A stretch of DNA of 64,000 nt from Rhinopithecus roxellana (GCF_007565055.1 NC_044559.1:39171546-39235545), one strand, 5' to 3'; shown: positions 1 through 11,900, counted from the stretch's first letter. Notes: generated by a model not told the origin, from the letters alone. A program made the numbers and translations.

Positions 1-1650
1 GAATGGCAATATCTGAGATTAAACCAATAATTAAATGTCATTAGTTTCAGCCGTTCTTTTAACATATAATCCAGATTTTTAATAGCTTGTTTTCTTTCGT
101 TTAGGTTGAATTCTTATTAGTGTGGTACCTATTTTGTGTTTTTAATAGTCATATGTTCATGTCCAGCCTAGTGATTCCCCCAGTATCCACAGAAATGACC
201 CAAAAACAAATCATAGTAAGTACTTTTTGTTCTTAATTCAATGGTGGAAACTCTGAAAAGTAAACAAGAAAACTTCTATGCAAAACATTATTCATTTTAT
301 ATGGTCACAAAACCTTGTTGACACAATATCACATAGCAGTGAAGTAACTTAATACTAAAAACTATAGAGGCTAATCTGCTCACTGTCTCTAACTAATTTT
401 ATACTCCAGGAAGAGATAGAATATTTTAAAAATGAGTTGTCAGAGTTTCATACATTATGTTATTATTTTGAACCATCATTGTGGTTTTCTTCTAGAATAA
501 ATCTATTCTGTAATTCCATATAATTGTCGTATCCAAAGTGTATTACCATTTCATCCCTCTCCACTTTTTCTTTCTCCTGCTGATGGAATCCGGCATCAAA
601 CAGAACTGAGTAGGTGAAATGCATATTGCTCAGAATAATCTTCAGGTCAAAGGAGCCCACGAAACACACCCCAAGAAAGCAAAACCCACATGATGGAAGT
701 TGGGTGTGGCTTGTTAACTATATCCCTTAAAAAAGCGTTTAGAAACAGATCAGTTTTTATTAGAGGAAGTAAACATGGAAATGCTTCTACCCATCATTAA
801 CTAGTTTCTGGAACGTTTCTTTTTACTAAGCAAGTTTTTTAAAGGGTATTTTCAAAAACAGGAAAATGCAAATTAGAGGCATTGGTCATCACACAGAAAA
901 TAAAAGAACTGTCAAAGAAAAATGGAACGGGATGTCAACAGCACTGTGGACTAGAAATAGATGGAGTCTCACTATAATGTCAACTGTAAAATTAGGTCAT
1001 GGGTTCCTGTCATTATTGAAACTCTTAGAAGGAGAAAGTTCTAAACCACCTTACATGAGAACAAAGACAATTCTGCTTTGTGTGAGTTTCATTCTTTGGA
1101 TATTGACAGTGCAAAGAACCACGGTAACTGTAAGTTGGTGGATGTGTGAAGCACAAAATCTGGGTGGTAGCAGGTGGTGACTGTATTCTTGATGTGGTAT
1201 TCTGTCCTCTCATATGGGTAGAAAGGTTCAAATATAGTTATACTTTTGCTACCTTATGGTGATGTGATATCTTCCATTATGAAAATTCATCATTGACCTA
1301 AAAATAATCCAAAATTATCTTGATATTTTAATCTTTGCCCCATTTTTAATAAGGAGTCTTTGCTGGCCTATCTTTCTTCTTGCCTTATCTCAAATACTTT
1401 TACTCCTGAGTATATATTTGTGAAGTAACTCAATGGAGTTAGGATGTGGTCTGTGGCCAAGAAATGGAGCAAGATTAGTTTTTCCTTTTTACAGTTCAAT
1501 CTACTGTTCCTATTATCTTTTCCTTATTAGCATTGTGTTGCAACCAGTTGGCCTACTGACACCATAACTATATCTAGAGACTGTCAGAGTCATTTAGAGA
1601 CTTTGTGTTCCATGTTAAATTTGCTATGACATATTGATAAGTAAAATGGT
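1..1650. other. Unique AT-rich non-coding sequence
   Basis: No repeat family or coding segment is recognisable. Open frames on both strands are short and overlap one another, as expected of chance frames. Composition is uniformly AT-rich. It could be intron or intergenic DNA. Confidence 0.55.
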
Positions 1651-1825
1651 CCAGCATGGGTTCTGCTACTACCCTATTCACACAGAGCACTTAATTCTCT
1701 ACACTATAGTTTTCCTGTTGCAGAATGGGGATAATAGTACCTGCAAGATCTACTTTACAAGTGTGTCATGATGAACAATAATTGAGATGATAGGCATGAT
1801 TATCATAAATAAATTATTAGATGGT
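1651..1825 (+). repeat. MIR SINE
   Basis: The segment follows the MIR layout: the GGTTCTGCTACTACC-type tRNA-derived part, then CAGAATGGGGATAATAGTACC, then an AATAATTGAGATGA-type 3' part. Heavy divergence is typical of this pre-eutherian SINE. Confidence 0.75.
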
Positions 1826-3085
1826 ATTTTTCATATAGCTAAGAATTGAGTCAACAAAGTGACAACTCTATGTCCAATAAGATGAATTTCACTTAATAAA
1901 ACCCTGTAATATGCTCTTCTCATTATGCAATATTAATGTGAAAGATCTAGTGTTCTTACATCCTGAGAGCTTCCCCAAAGGGACATAGACTTATTCAACT
2001 GCCATCCATCCCTAATTTTTTTTCAACATCTAGTTCTATCAAAAATTTGAAGTTGTCACACACAAAGTGCTTTGGGGATCTGTTGCCCTGCACACTTGGC
2101 CCATCTCCATCCATGAACGCCATTCTGAAGTGGTGGTCTTTGTGCCGTTCTCATTGTTATTCCCGGGTGCCATAGTCACTTGAATACTTGAGCAGGGGAA
2201 GCAGCGGTCTCCGGCGTCAAGTCAGTTTCAGCTCTTGAGATCTGAAAGGCAGCCACTTGGAGTTCATTACACATTTCTACTCAACACTCCTGCCTTAACA
2301 TTGTATCACACAAGAATTCTAAATTCATTTTGGCTGCGTTACAAGGCCGCCTGTTTTCTGCCTGGATGCCCAGGTCTTCTTTCTTTCCATTGTCTCTGGT
2401 TGGTGTCCAGGAATAAAGGATACTTAACATTTAAAAAGGCAGAATTGTTTGCAATGAAAATACTTCCCGCTAACTGGCACTCTCTGAGAACTTTAAAGAC
2501 CCAAATGAGGACAGTCACTTCCTTTGGAAGCATATTTATTTTCATGCATCTTTCCTGGAAAAAAAGTTATTTTTTTGCACGTTTTGCTCTTTATAGTTTA
2601 TGTTTGCAATCCATGAGAACTCTAAGAGAGAATTTCCTAATGCAAAATACCTTTTACTGAATGGGAATTTGAATGCTGATATACCTGGTGGACCCTCTTT
2701 TATGTATGAAAACAGAAATCATTTTCTCCAGCTCCTCGTGACCTATTAAGGCTCCCCACTGGAACGTGAGTTAAACTATGCTAAAATATGAATGCTTTCA
2801 AAATACATCTTGACAATTTTTGTTGATAAAGGGCATCACCCAGGAATTAATTCACTGTCATAGCAGTGAGTGTCATAACAGTGTTGTAAGGTTTAATAAA
2901 CCTTGGATCCCTCCACTTTTCTGCTTTAGCGTGGCATATCTACAGTGTTCTTTGCAGCAGTGCGCTACTTAGAGACATTTGTCTGCCAGCCTCCCAAAAA
3001 GAAAAGCCATTTAACTGCTTTTTTAAGAGGCTGAGCAGCAGTGATCGGTATTTGGGAGGCAGGAGGGAACCAGGTCTGCATTACT
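1826..3085. other. Unique sequence, no gene seen
   Basis: No repeat is recognised. A 426-base open frame at 2235-2660 (plus strand) is the longest frame in the window outside repeats, but it opens with TTG rather than ATG. Its product has no recognisable domain and no splice context, so I treat it as chance. Confidence 0.5.
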
Positions 3086-3089
3086 GAGA

Positions 3090-3150
3090 GTGCATGTGTG
3101 CACACGCACACGTGTGTCTGTGTCTGTGTGTGTGCGCGTGAGTATGCACG
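3090..3150. repeat. TG/CA-rich alternating purine-pyrimidine tract
   Basis: About 60 bases of interrupted TG, CA and CG dinucleotides (GTGTGCACACGCACACGTG and following). This alternation is the kind that can adopt Z-DNA. It is an imperfect, probably old microsatellite. Confidence 0.8.
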
Positions 3151-3328
3151 TTGTTTTCCACCGAGAGAAACTAATCTCTTGGCTTAGATCCACCTTGGTA
3201 TTAGCCTCAGCGCTTTCTCTCCCTCCTTTACTCTAAATCATTATTAAGTTTATTACTTCTTTTTTCTTTTGCTGGGTAAGATTAATGGCTTTCCCTGGGC
3301 AGAGGGACCTCTGCTGAGCGCAGTGGCT

Positions 3329-3344
3329 CTATAAATAGCACCTG
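3329..3344 (+). promoter_or_regulatory. Candidate MEF2 site abutting an E-box
   Basis: CTATAAATAG fits the MEF2 consensus YTAWWWWTAR exactly and is followed directly by the E-box CACCTG. The MEF2-like motif also resembles a TATA box, but no gene start is visible downstream. Function is inferred only from motif match; short motifs recur by chance. Confidence 0.3.
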
Positions 3345-3900
3345 CTGCTAATACTCCAGTGCCTGGTATCTCCCCCAACACATCTTGGTCTTTAAACAAT
3401 TTGTTCAGAAGAAGAAAGCTATGGGTCACTGTGCACTTTGGTGTTACTCAAAATGTGTTTTATGGATAGTGAGTTTTTCTCCAGGAAATTTGGCCTGGCG
3501 GGGCCTTTAGAGAAACTGGCTGTCCCAGTACCTCCCCAAGGAGGCATGCCTCACTAACCAGGCTTGTAAGGATATCACAGAACCTGTTGGACATGTGGGG
3601 GTGGTGCCATGTGAATAGCTTTTGCCATTAACTTCCCCCCTCCTCCTTTTCTAATTTCTTCTCTCTCAGTAGATTTCAGGCTCAGCTGAGCTCTGTGTTC
3701 CAATAGCCTGGGGGAGATGTGACTTCATAGAGTTATAAAACACAAAAAGGGAAAATGCTGGGAAAGTTGCAATGCTAAGGTTCAGTGACTTGTGGTTTCA
3801 GAAAATGGAATGCTTCTGGACAACACAGATGGCAGGAAGGACCAGTGATCGGCATTTTTAAACCATCTTCATCTTTAGGGGGTGTTAATAGGAATAAGAG
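3345..3900. other. Unique sequence
   Basis: No repeat or exon recognised. GC content is somewhat higher than in the surrounding sequence. Confidence 0.5.
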
Positions 3901-3904
3901 AGCA

Positions 3905-3962
3905 CAACCTATATGGCTCATAGCAAGTATTCAATACATCTTTGCTGAATGAATGAAAGAAG
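3905..3962 (+). repeat. L2/MIR-type 3' end fragment
   Basis: The GCTCATAGCAAGTATTCAAT motif followed by GCTGAATGAATGAA matches the common 3' tail of L2 and MIR-class elements. It is too short to separate the families. Confidence 0.5.
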
Positions 3963-4417
3963 TAATGAAAGGGATGATATTTCTCATTATTAGAAACATG
4001 CTCATCTGATATGCTGAAGTCAATGCAGTTGCAAGCAAAGTAGTATAACTTAATGAGGCCATGCAGCCTGTCAAGGTAAAGGAAAAGGGGAACTAGGCTC
4101 TTACATGTAACCTTGAGAGAGGTGAATTCTTTTTTCATTTGGATGTTTAATGAGAACAATGAAAGATCCAAGGATGTTTCTCAGACCTTGAACTTGGTAG
4201 ACTGGGAAGTCTTAACTTTTTTTATGCCAACTTACTACATGGGTTCAAATTGGAAGTTCCCATTCTCTTTGGAAAGGACTCCCATCACCACTCCAACTAA
4301 CCTTCAGGTCAAGGATTTTATTTACCCTTGTGTGTGTAACACTTTCTCAGTCTGCTTATTTCAGACATTTACACATTAGTGGACACTGTGTAGTAATTAC
4401 ATAATAATTACATAAAT
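3963..4417. other. Unique sequence
   Basis: Nothing recognisable. Overlapping short frames on both strands look like chance. Confidence 0.5.
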
Positions 4418-4605
4418 AACAGCATCTTACAGCTGAGAGCAATCTCAGAACTGATCTAGAATAATCATTGCCTGTTTCAGATGAAGAAACTGAGGCCTGG
4501 AGAGATAAAACTCCTTGCCCGAGGTCACTCACCTCATCAGCAGCAGAGTTGAACTAGCACTCAGCCTTCCCGCCGGCCTGTGTCATATCCTTCCCACTAT
4601 AATAT
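4418..4605 (-). repeat. MIR SINE
   Basis: The diagnostic antisense MIR core is clear: CAGATGAAGAAACTGAGGCC, then CTTGCCCGAGGTCACTCACC, then GAGTTGAACTAGCACTC. It is an old, diverged copy in reverse orientation. Confidence 0.9.
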
Positions 4606-5215
4606 GTTGTCCTTAAAACGCAAATCAATGTCATTCTTGATTTCCAACATGGCAATGTGAATTCCTTAAATCAGTATTTGATAATTTTTTTAAAAAAAGA
4701 TCTCTCAATGCGCTTCATTATAGACACACAGGTAAGATGCAGAGCTGCTTTGTTGAAGTGAGGTGGCAGAGGTGAGGATAGGAGACCTGGCATTCTGCCT
4801 ATTGGCATCCATTTCATCTTCTGCCCCTGTCCTGGGCAGTGCTGAGGCCAATCCAAGGAACCCAGGAGATCAGGAAATTCGTTTTAATATTGCTATTTTT
4901 GTTCAAGGAAAACCACTTTGTATCTGTCAACATAAAGTTTCCAATCAAATGTGTTTAGAGAGCTTGGAATCCTCCACCTCTAAAATTACAAGTCAGGGAC
5001 CCACAGAACAATATTATGACCTGATAGCGCTAAGCATGGCACATTTTGGTTGTTTAATAAGTTTTGTTGTATAAATAAATTAATTAATGGTAGTAATGCA
5101 ATTCCTAAAAACATTCAACTTCTCATTGTCAACTTCTCTTTCCCTGGTCTGTGTTACTAAAATATGTCAGATATACCATTACTAACACGTTTTCCTCTTT
5201 GTAATTGCCTCTATT
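4606..5215. other. Unique sequence
   Basis: No repeat or exon recognised. It includes short A- and T-rich runs near 4685. Confidence 0.5.
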
Positions 5216-5219
5216 CTTA

Positions 5220-5335
5220 ACTGCTTCTCCTTGGGAACTGTGAGTTTCTCAAGAGCAGGACTCTGAACTCACAGTACCTGGGCCACATCAGACACACAGT
5301 AAGCTTTAGTAAATGTTGCTTGTTAAATGAAGAAT
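5220..5335 (+). repeat. L2 LINE 3' end
   Basis: The sequence follows the L2 3' end: GAGTTTCTCAAGAGCAGGAC, CAGTACCTGGGCCACATCAG, then AGTAAGCTTTAGTAAATGTT and a GAATGA tail. Confidence 0.7.
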
Positions 5336-5368
5336 GATTGAAAGCACCTCAAGCATTTAGTGCTAATG

Positions 5369-5580
5369 CAGGGTTCTCAATCTCGGCAATATTGACATAA
5401 AGCGGGGGATAATTCTTCATCCTGGGGGCTGTCCTGTGCATAGTAGAATGTTTAGCATCTTCCCTGGCCTCTACCCACTAGATGCCAGCAGCAACCCCTC
5501 AAGCATGACAACCAAAATTGTCTCCAGATATTACCAAATGTCCCCTGGTGGATAAAATTGCCCCTGGTTGAAAACCACGG
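5369..5580 (+). mobile_element. MER20 (hAT-Charlie DNA transposon)
   Basis: A near full-length 212-bp non-autonomous hAT element. It starts CAGGGTTCTCAATCTCGGCA and contains GGGCTGTCCTGTGCATAGTA, CCTCTACCCACTAGATGCCA and CTCCAGATATTACCAAATGT before the terminal AAAACCACGG. An 8-bp target duplication with one mismatch flanks it (TGCTAATG at 5361-5368, TGCTAAGG at 5581-5588), as expected for hAT. MER20 copies have been reported as regulatory elements in endometrial stromal cells; nothing here shows that this copy acts so. Confidence 0.93.
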
Positions 5581-5589
5581 TGCTAAGGG

Positions 5590-8105
5590 AAGTCTTGTTT
5601 TCTTTCTTCTGAGTTTTTGAGTGCAAAACAATAACTGCCTACTTTTAATAAGTAAAATTTAGGCAATTGTGTTGTTTGAATCTAGGAATTTAGTAGTTAA
5701 TACTGTCAGCCATTAATTCATCTCACCCTGCATATGTTTTACTTTGAGGGAATTTTAGTGGAGAACACAATGTTTGCTAGTTTGAGAACATCATGTTCAT
5801 TGAATCAAGGAACATAATGCCATGATTCTGTTGAGCCAGTGGCCTGGGGTTAGCCAAGTACCATAGTTCTAGGATACAGAACAAACATGGCAGCTTCATA
5901 TATTCTGTCATTATGAAGAAGTTGGGTTGACATATCAGCTGTTTTTCCCATGTTCTCCCCTTTTAGATGGTTTCTTGGAATGCTTTTACGACTTTAGACA
6001 GATGCCAAACCAAATTCTCGTGACTCCAAGGCTATGAGATTTAATGACTCCTGTTTACCTTATCTTAGATATCACATGATACCTTTTTTTGTGATGACAG
6101 CTTTTGTTTGAAAGGAAAAATGTCATCGAGTATTTGTCCTTACTAATGGAAGTGGACCTCTCTATTTTAAATGTAATTAAGAATTTTTTAAAAAAATCTA
6201 AGAAAAATTTTCCTCATCTTCCTCCCAGAAACAAGTAAGCAAAATGCAGAAATACAAAGCACAGTTTGCTAGAACAGGCATCATAACTTCTCATCCTTCT
6301 CATCCTCAACCTTAAATCATCCTCATCTTCCTATTGATGATTTCCCAACATCTAGGTCTTAGCAATTTTTAGCCTAGATTTTCCCAAGTACTACAAGCTT
6401 CTAAGATCATTCTTTTTATTAATATCCAAATAAATGGCTCAATGCTTTCCCATCCTGCAGGCTCTTGGAAGTCAAGCATTCCTGTCCCAAAGTTTCCAGG
6501 GGTTCATTCATTTATGCATTCGTTCATTCAATGAACATTTCTGAGCACCTTATAGAACCACAATGCAGTAGGTTTTCCCTCCAGATTCCTGCTCCCATTG
6601 AACTCCCATCTTGCTGCTTCTGGTTGCTATCTTCCTTCTACCTACCTAACCTCAAGTTTGGTCCCTGTCTCTTCTTTATTCTCTGAAGCACCACAAATTC
6701 AAGGGTTATGCATGAAATAGATGTTTATAGAGGTTGAAAATGTTGGAGGGGATTGCAATCCTGTGCACAAGAAACAGCTTAAAATTAAACCACAGTCATC
6801 ATTGTTTCTTAAAAGCCCCTTTGCCATCCTGTTCCTCGGAATGTCTCCCTGGTCATCTCCCTTCTTGGGGTCTGCTTGGAAGGTCACCACATTGCCTGGG
6901 TGTTCCCTCTTCTCTCTTCCCAGATAAGAGAAATCACTTCTCCAGAGTTTCTTTGCTTTCCAGCTTCTGAGAAGCATCTTCATGCTGCATTGTTTAAGCT
7001 TTATTATGTAATGTAATATGGGCCTTTTGTATCAACTGTCTCCTTATAAACTTTTAACCACCAAAGAATGCCCAGAAAAGTGTTTTCCTATGCAAAAGAT
7101 CCCATACCTTTAGCAAGGCAAAACATTAATGGAAGTTTTATAATTTTCTTGTCCATCTCATTTGCTCTGGTTTGTGTTCTTAGGCAATTTTTGACCAGTC
7201 TACCAACCTCCACAGATAGACGGAAGGTAGTCTGCAATGTATTCCTCTCTTGTTCAGAGCAAAGGCCCTGGGGTAATTTTTTGAACTTTCCCATTACATT
7301 ATTACTCTAGCACACTCATTTCTCCCTTTATCTCTGCCCCCAAATACAGATAAGCTACTAATTCTTATTAAATAGGTACCAGTTATGGAAATAAAATGGA
7401 TAGAGCAGTTCCTCAAGTTAACTGGGTTTTTCCTTTTGAGTAACCTTAATATAAGTGTTTGTGCAAATGGTAGTTATAATGAATTGGTCAAAATGAAATT
7501 TGTTGATTTATTATTCTATTTCTGTCCAAGGACCATGGGGAAGTAAGGATTAACTCACACTTGGGGATGTAGTTATATCAGAAAAAAAAAATAGCTAAAG
7601 CTATTGCATTGAACATTGAGGCTATCCTCCACAAAATCCAAACTATGAAAAGACAAAAAAAAAACATGTTTTCTTCTAAGATAATTCTGAACTCTTTGCC
7701 AGGGTTTACAGTAAACAACAACGTAGGCTGACTTCTTTTTGGGTGTAAAATGAAGGATGTCGGAGGAGAGCTCTATCAGGGTATTTTCGACCTAATATTT
7801 GGACGAGTTTGGTTTCTCGTGCAAAGAGCTAATAGGAAGCTCTGCTGTGTTATGTGCAAAGGTGAGCATGTGAGTCTCTCTTTCTGGATATGTACTTCTG
7901 TGTGTGTAGGAAATAAATACAGAAATGAAACAAATAAACACTGAAACAGATCCTTGTAACTGTCAACAATGTGCACTAACACAAATAAAATAGAAACATA
8001 AAATAAACCTCAGCATAAATAATAAAGATAGATGCTTTTCTTTATTTAGATGCAAATATTGGTGCGATGCTTCCTTTAATGAAGTAACCTTGCTACCAAT
8101 TCTTA
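5590..8105. other. Mostly unique sequence
   Basis: No gene found. A possible L2/MIR-class scrap lies near 6505-6560 (TTCATTCAATGAACATTT then GAGCACC). The short frames at 6699-6983 and 6721-6970 overlap on opposite strands and show no protein family. Confidence 0.45.
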
Positions 8106-8107
8106 TT

Positions 8108-8345
8108 TTTATAAATTGCCAACATTCATTGAGCACTTACTCTGTACCAGATACTCAGTAAGCCTAATCCTCAGCACGACTTTAATCTTCCCAGCAATCC
8201 TATGGAGCAATCATTTTTATCTCCATTTACTGATGAGGAGAATGAGACCCAGGAAGAAGTAACTTTTCTTTAGTCTTACCAGGGAGCAACAGACAAGACT
8301 CAAACCCAACTATGCCTGACTTCAAAGCCGTGCTCTTTGCTGTTT
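8108..8345 (-). repeat. MIR SINE, nearly full length
   Basis: Reads through most of the MIR consensus in reverse: AACATTCATTGAGCACTTAC, TCCATTTACTGATGAGGAGA, a degraded AAGTAAC and CCAGGGAGCAACAG core, then CAAAGCCGTGCTCTTTGCTG. Confidence 0.9.
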
Positions 8346-9525
8346 CAGATTGCCTTCCTTGAAATGAATTCAATTATTTATTTCCAATTTTGTGCTGTTT
8401 TGATTTTCTTGCCTTGTTTTGAAAACCATGCTGTATTTGTTTTTCACTATGTTAAGTTATGTAGTAGCCTTTAACCTGAGATTCTCATCTGATCCGGCAG
8501 CATTTTTTATTAAATACATAGTGATCTTGCCCTCATTCTGTGGCAGGCAAAAGCAGGAACAATGACTTCCACAAAAGTCATGTGCTTGACAATTTTGTTA
8601 GTTATTCTGTCCTTAAATGGAACATCTAGGCACACTTACAATCCTCGCTTATTTGGTTGAATAGCTCTCTGCCCTCAATATAACTTTAAAATTGGCACTT
8701 GTAAGTCCCAGAGTATAATTCTTTGCACATGCTAAGCGTTCAAGTTTTGTTGAAGTTTTGTTGAAATAAGCATCTTACATTTTTTTGAAGAACAAATATG
8801 GCCCAAGAGTCCTTAAGACCTGGAAGTTTTAAAATAATATCAGTTCTAAAAATAGCCAGCCAAATTTTTATGATTTGGTAATAACAAAATAGTCTGTTAA
8901 GATGAGTTTCCAAATATTTTGCCAAATCTGGCTTTAGGTTTCTTGTTTTCTCCAGATAAGCACACGTAACTTATTTACAAAGGACTTACTTTCCCCCTTC
9001 CGTGTACCAACATAGGGATGATGATGCCATTGCTGGTCAAAGGCCTCCTACATGCCAGTCATCGTTCTTGGTGCTTTTATGCATTTTTTTATATTTGAGT
9101 CTTGGAGAAATGCACTGTGATGAATATTTTCCATTTGCAGAAGGTGTTCATCACTTTACTGGAGATCCACCATTGGAGTGGAGGAACCATAATTCAAGCC
9201 TATGGTGGTTTATTTCTAGAGCCCTCCATGCCCTTTTCTATGAAAACAATAAACTCTGCTTCTCTGGACACATTTATTCTGTGGAATTGTTCACATAACT
9301 CTCAAGTATGACAGAGTAGGATATTTGACCATTTTTCTTTTATTTGTCACCAGTGATGGAGGGATGATAACAAGTGAAATAGCTTCAGACTTGTTCTGTT
9401 TCCAGTGGCTTTGCTCTCATAAGGTCACACTGTCACCCACACAAACACGGTGCAAGGATTAGTTTTTCTGAACTACATGCACACATATATACCATTGCTT
9501 CTGGGATTATTGCATGATATGACCC
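8346..9525. other. Unique sequence with a possible MIR scrap
   Basis: No gene seen. ACATGCCAGTCATCGTTCTT near 9051-9070 resembles the MIR/L2 ATGTGCCAGGCACTGTTCT motif, so a decayed SINE may lie around 9030-9140. Confidence 0.4.
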
Positions 9526-9529
9526 TCAA

Positions 9530-9700
9530 GTTCCCTGGACTGGATGCCTGGAGTTCTCTCTCTGGTTCCAGCTGTACTATTGTATAACCTTTGGCAAGTC
9601 CTTTAACCTTCCTGGGCTCAGGCTTCTTCACCTGTTTTCTCAGTGGTTCATCAGCACTAACATACAGTGGCCTTTGCAATAACATTAACATCTTCCAAAA
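9530..9700 (+). repeat. MIR SINE
   Basis: Sense MIR core: AACCTTTGGCAAGTCCTTTA, ACCTTCCTGGGCTCAGGCTT, then CTTCACCTGTTTTCTCAGTG. The upstream GGATGCCTGGAGTT fits the tRNA-related half. Confidence 0.8.
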
Positions 9701-9728
9701 TTAATAGGGTAAAATAAGTGTTACCTGA

Positions 9729-10222
9729 TGTAGTGGGCTGAATGGTGCCCCCCCCCCCCAAAAAAGATATGCCCATATCCTAAACCCTGGAACCTATGAA
9801 TGTTACCTTACATGGCAGAAGCGTGAGTATGTATGGCCAAAAAAAAAAAAAAAAGTGTAATTAAGTTAAAGATCTTGAGAGACAGAATGTATCCTGAATT
9901 ATCTGGGTAGACCTTAAATGCAATCAAATATATCCTCATAGGAGGGAGGTAGAGGGAGTTTTGAGATGGAGGGAGGAGGAGGTGATGCAAACATGGAGAC
10001 AGAGATTAGAGTGATGCAGCCACAAGCCAAGGAATACCTGGTACCAGAAGTCAGAAGGAGCACAGAACAGGTTCTGCCCTAGAGCCTTCAGAGGGAACAT
10101 GGCCCAACCAACATCTGGATTTCAGACTTTAAGCTGCCAGAACTGTAAGAGAATACATTTCTGTTGTTTTAAGCCACCTAGTTTGTGATAATTTGTTACA
10201 GCAACAACAGGAAACTAATACA
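9729..10222 (+). mobile_element. MLT1-type MaLR (ERVL) solo LTR
   Basis: About 494 bp running from TGTAGTGGGCTGAATGG to GGAAACTAATACA, with the MaLR landmarks CCTGGAACCTATGAATG, TTACCTTACATGGCA, AGCCACAAGCCAAGGAATAC, TTAAGCCACCTAGTTTGTGA and AATTTGTTACAGCAACAACA. Candidate 5-bp target duplication: CCTGA at 9724-9728 and CCTGG at 10223-10227. It contains a run of 12 C (9748-9759) and a run of 16 A (9839-9854). The exact subfamily is not assigned. Confidence 0.85.
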
Positions 10223-10857
10223 CCTGGTTAAGTCAAAAATGCTGCTTCTGCTGGAATTTCCTGTAATACTTGTAGGAAAACATTTGTAAAGGAACATACT
10301 GACTTGACTTAGAGGTTTGACTATTAATTAAACATTTTCAACATCCATTGTAATGTAGCTCTTAGAGACTGTGACCTGAAACATATTTAAACTCTTTTCT
10401 TAGAAGAGAGCTGGGTCTCTTACCTAGGTTCTGTATGCTGAGACCAGGCTTAGGTGTGTGTGGAGGGGAAATCAGTCCTTGACTGAAAAGTACAGAGCAA
10501 AGAGGAGTGAAACAGTGTCCCTGGCACCCACCTGCAGGAAAAAGAAAAAGGACTGCCCTTATTGTCAAATCCAAATTGGTAATAAAAACTGATGATGAAG
10601 TGAAAGTTTTACAAGTGAGGCAGCCAGTGGGGAGAGTCAGGCTCAGGCCCCGGAAGATCAGAAAAGGTTTCTGCAGCATTGGCTCATGATCACAAGTGAT
10701 GAGGTCTTCAATGTAAAAGTGGAGGCTGCTCATGGCTGAGAAGGGTGCTGGCTTCTATAAAAGAGATCTTGAAAGTCTTATCACCCAACCCCTTAGCTGT
10801 TACTTGAATTTCTTCACATCACATCTGTGTGGGAATCACTCAGTCTCTAAACTAACA
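10223..10857. other. Unique sequence
   Basis: No repeat or recognisable exon. The frames at 10362-10733 (minus) and 10507-10689 (plus) overlap on opposite strands, which argues against coding. Confidence 0.5.
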
Positions 10858-10954
10858 TCACTCATTCCTTCATTCATTCACTCATACAGTCAATATGAGT
10901 GCCTTCTATATGCCAGGGCACAACGTGGATACAAATAGGTATTCACAGTCTTAA
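10858..10954. repeat. L2/MIR-class fragment interrupted by an L1
   Basis: CATTCATTCACTCATACAG then TGCCTTCTATATGCCAGGGC and GGATACAAATAGG match a widespread ancient LINE/SINE segment. A plausible continuation (GGAGGTGATATTTGAGCTTA near 13309) lies beyond the L1, so the L1 probably inserted into it. Confidence 0.5.
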
Positions 10955-11076
10955 CTTTTTTTTTAATTTTTATATATTTAGTGGGTACAAGTGCAGATAT
11001 CTTCCATGCATATATTGCATAGTGGTGAAGTCTAGGTGTTTAGTGCACCTGTCACCTGAATAGTGAACACTGTACC

Positions 11077-11427
11077 TGATACGGTTTGGATTTGTGTCCC
11101 TGCCCAAATCTCATGTTGAATTGGAGAAAGGGCCTGGTGGGAGGTGAGTAGATCATGGGGCAGATTTCCCACTTGTTGTTCTTGTGACAGTGAGTGAGTT
11201 CTCACGAGATCTGGTGGTTTAAAAGTGCGTGGCACTTTCCCTTTTGCTCTCTCTCTACTGCTGTCATGTGAAGAAGGTGCTTGCTTCCTCTTCCCCTGAT
11301 TGTAAGTTTCCTGAGGCCTCCCAGTCATGCTTCCTGGTAAGCCTGTAGAACTGTGAGTCAATTAAACCTCTTTTCTTCATAAATTATCCAGTCTCAGGTA
11401 GTTATTTATAGCAGTGTGACTAATACT
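11077..11427 (+). mobile_element. MST-type MaLR solo LTR inside the L1
   Basis: 351 bp starting TGATACGGTTTGGATTTGTG, with CCCAAATCTCATGTTGAATT, TCTCACGAGATCTGGTGGTT, CAATTAAACCTCTTTTCTTC and AGTGTGACTAATACT. An exact 5-bp target duplication GTACC flanks it (11072-11076 and 11428-11432). L1 sequence resumes on both sides, so this LTR inserted after the L1. Confidence 0.93.
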
Positions 11428-11664
11428 GTACCCAATAGGTAATTTTTCCACCCCTCAGCTGCTCTCCCATCCTCCTGTCTTTTGTAGTTTCCAACGTGTA
11501 TTACTCCACTCTGTATGTCCGTGTATACCCATTCTTTAGCTCCCGCTTCTTGTGAGAGTATGCAGTACTTGATTTTCTGTTTTGAGTTGTTTTAGGATAA
11601 GGGCCTCCAGTTCCATCCATGTCACTACAAAAGACATGATTTCAATCTGTTTTGTGGCTGCAAA

Positions 11665-11665
<1 letters not shown>

Positions 11666-11706
<41 letters not shown>
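11666..11706. repeat. (TA)n microsatellite
   Basis: About 20 perfect TA units at the place where L1 normally reads TAGTATTCCATGGTGTATAT. It is an expansion within the L1 and likely polymorphic. Confidence 0.95.
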
Positions 11707-11709
<3 letters not shown>

Positions 11710-11880
11710 ACGTTTTCTTCATTCAGTCCTCCACTCATGGGCACTTAGGTTGAATCTGTGTTCCTATTGTGAATAGTGCTGTGATAAACATACAAATGCA
11801 GATAACTTTTTGATATAGTGTTTTCTTTCCCTTTGGGTATGTATCAGTAATGAGATTCCTGGATCAAAGAGTAGTTCTAT

Positions 11881-11900
11881 TTTTTTTTTTTTTTTTTTTT
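11881..11900. repeat. Poly(T) run
   Basis: Twenty consecutive T inside the antisense L1. A T-run is not expected at this ORF2 position, so it is a secondary expansion. Confidence 0.9.

Noticed and set aside
2235..2660. 141-codon open frame in unique DNA
   Set aside because: It opens with TTG, overlaps a frame on the other strand, and has low-complexity, domain-free translation.
3329..3338. CTATAAATAG as a core promoter TATA box
   Set aside because: No initiator, exon or coding sequence follows within range; a MEF2-like reading is at least as good.
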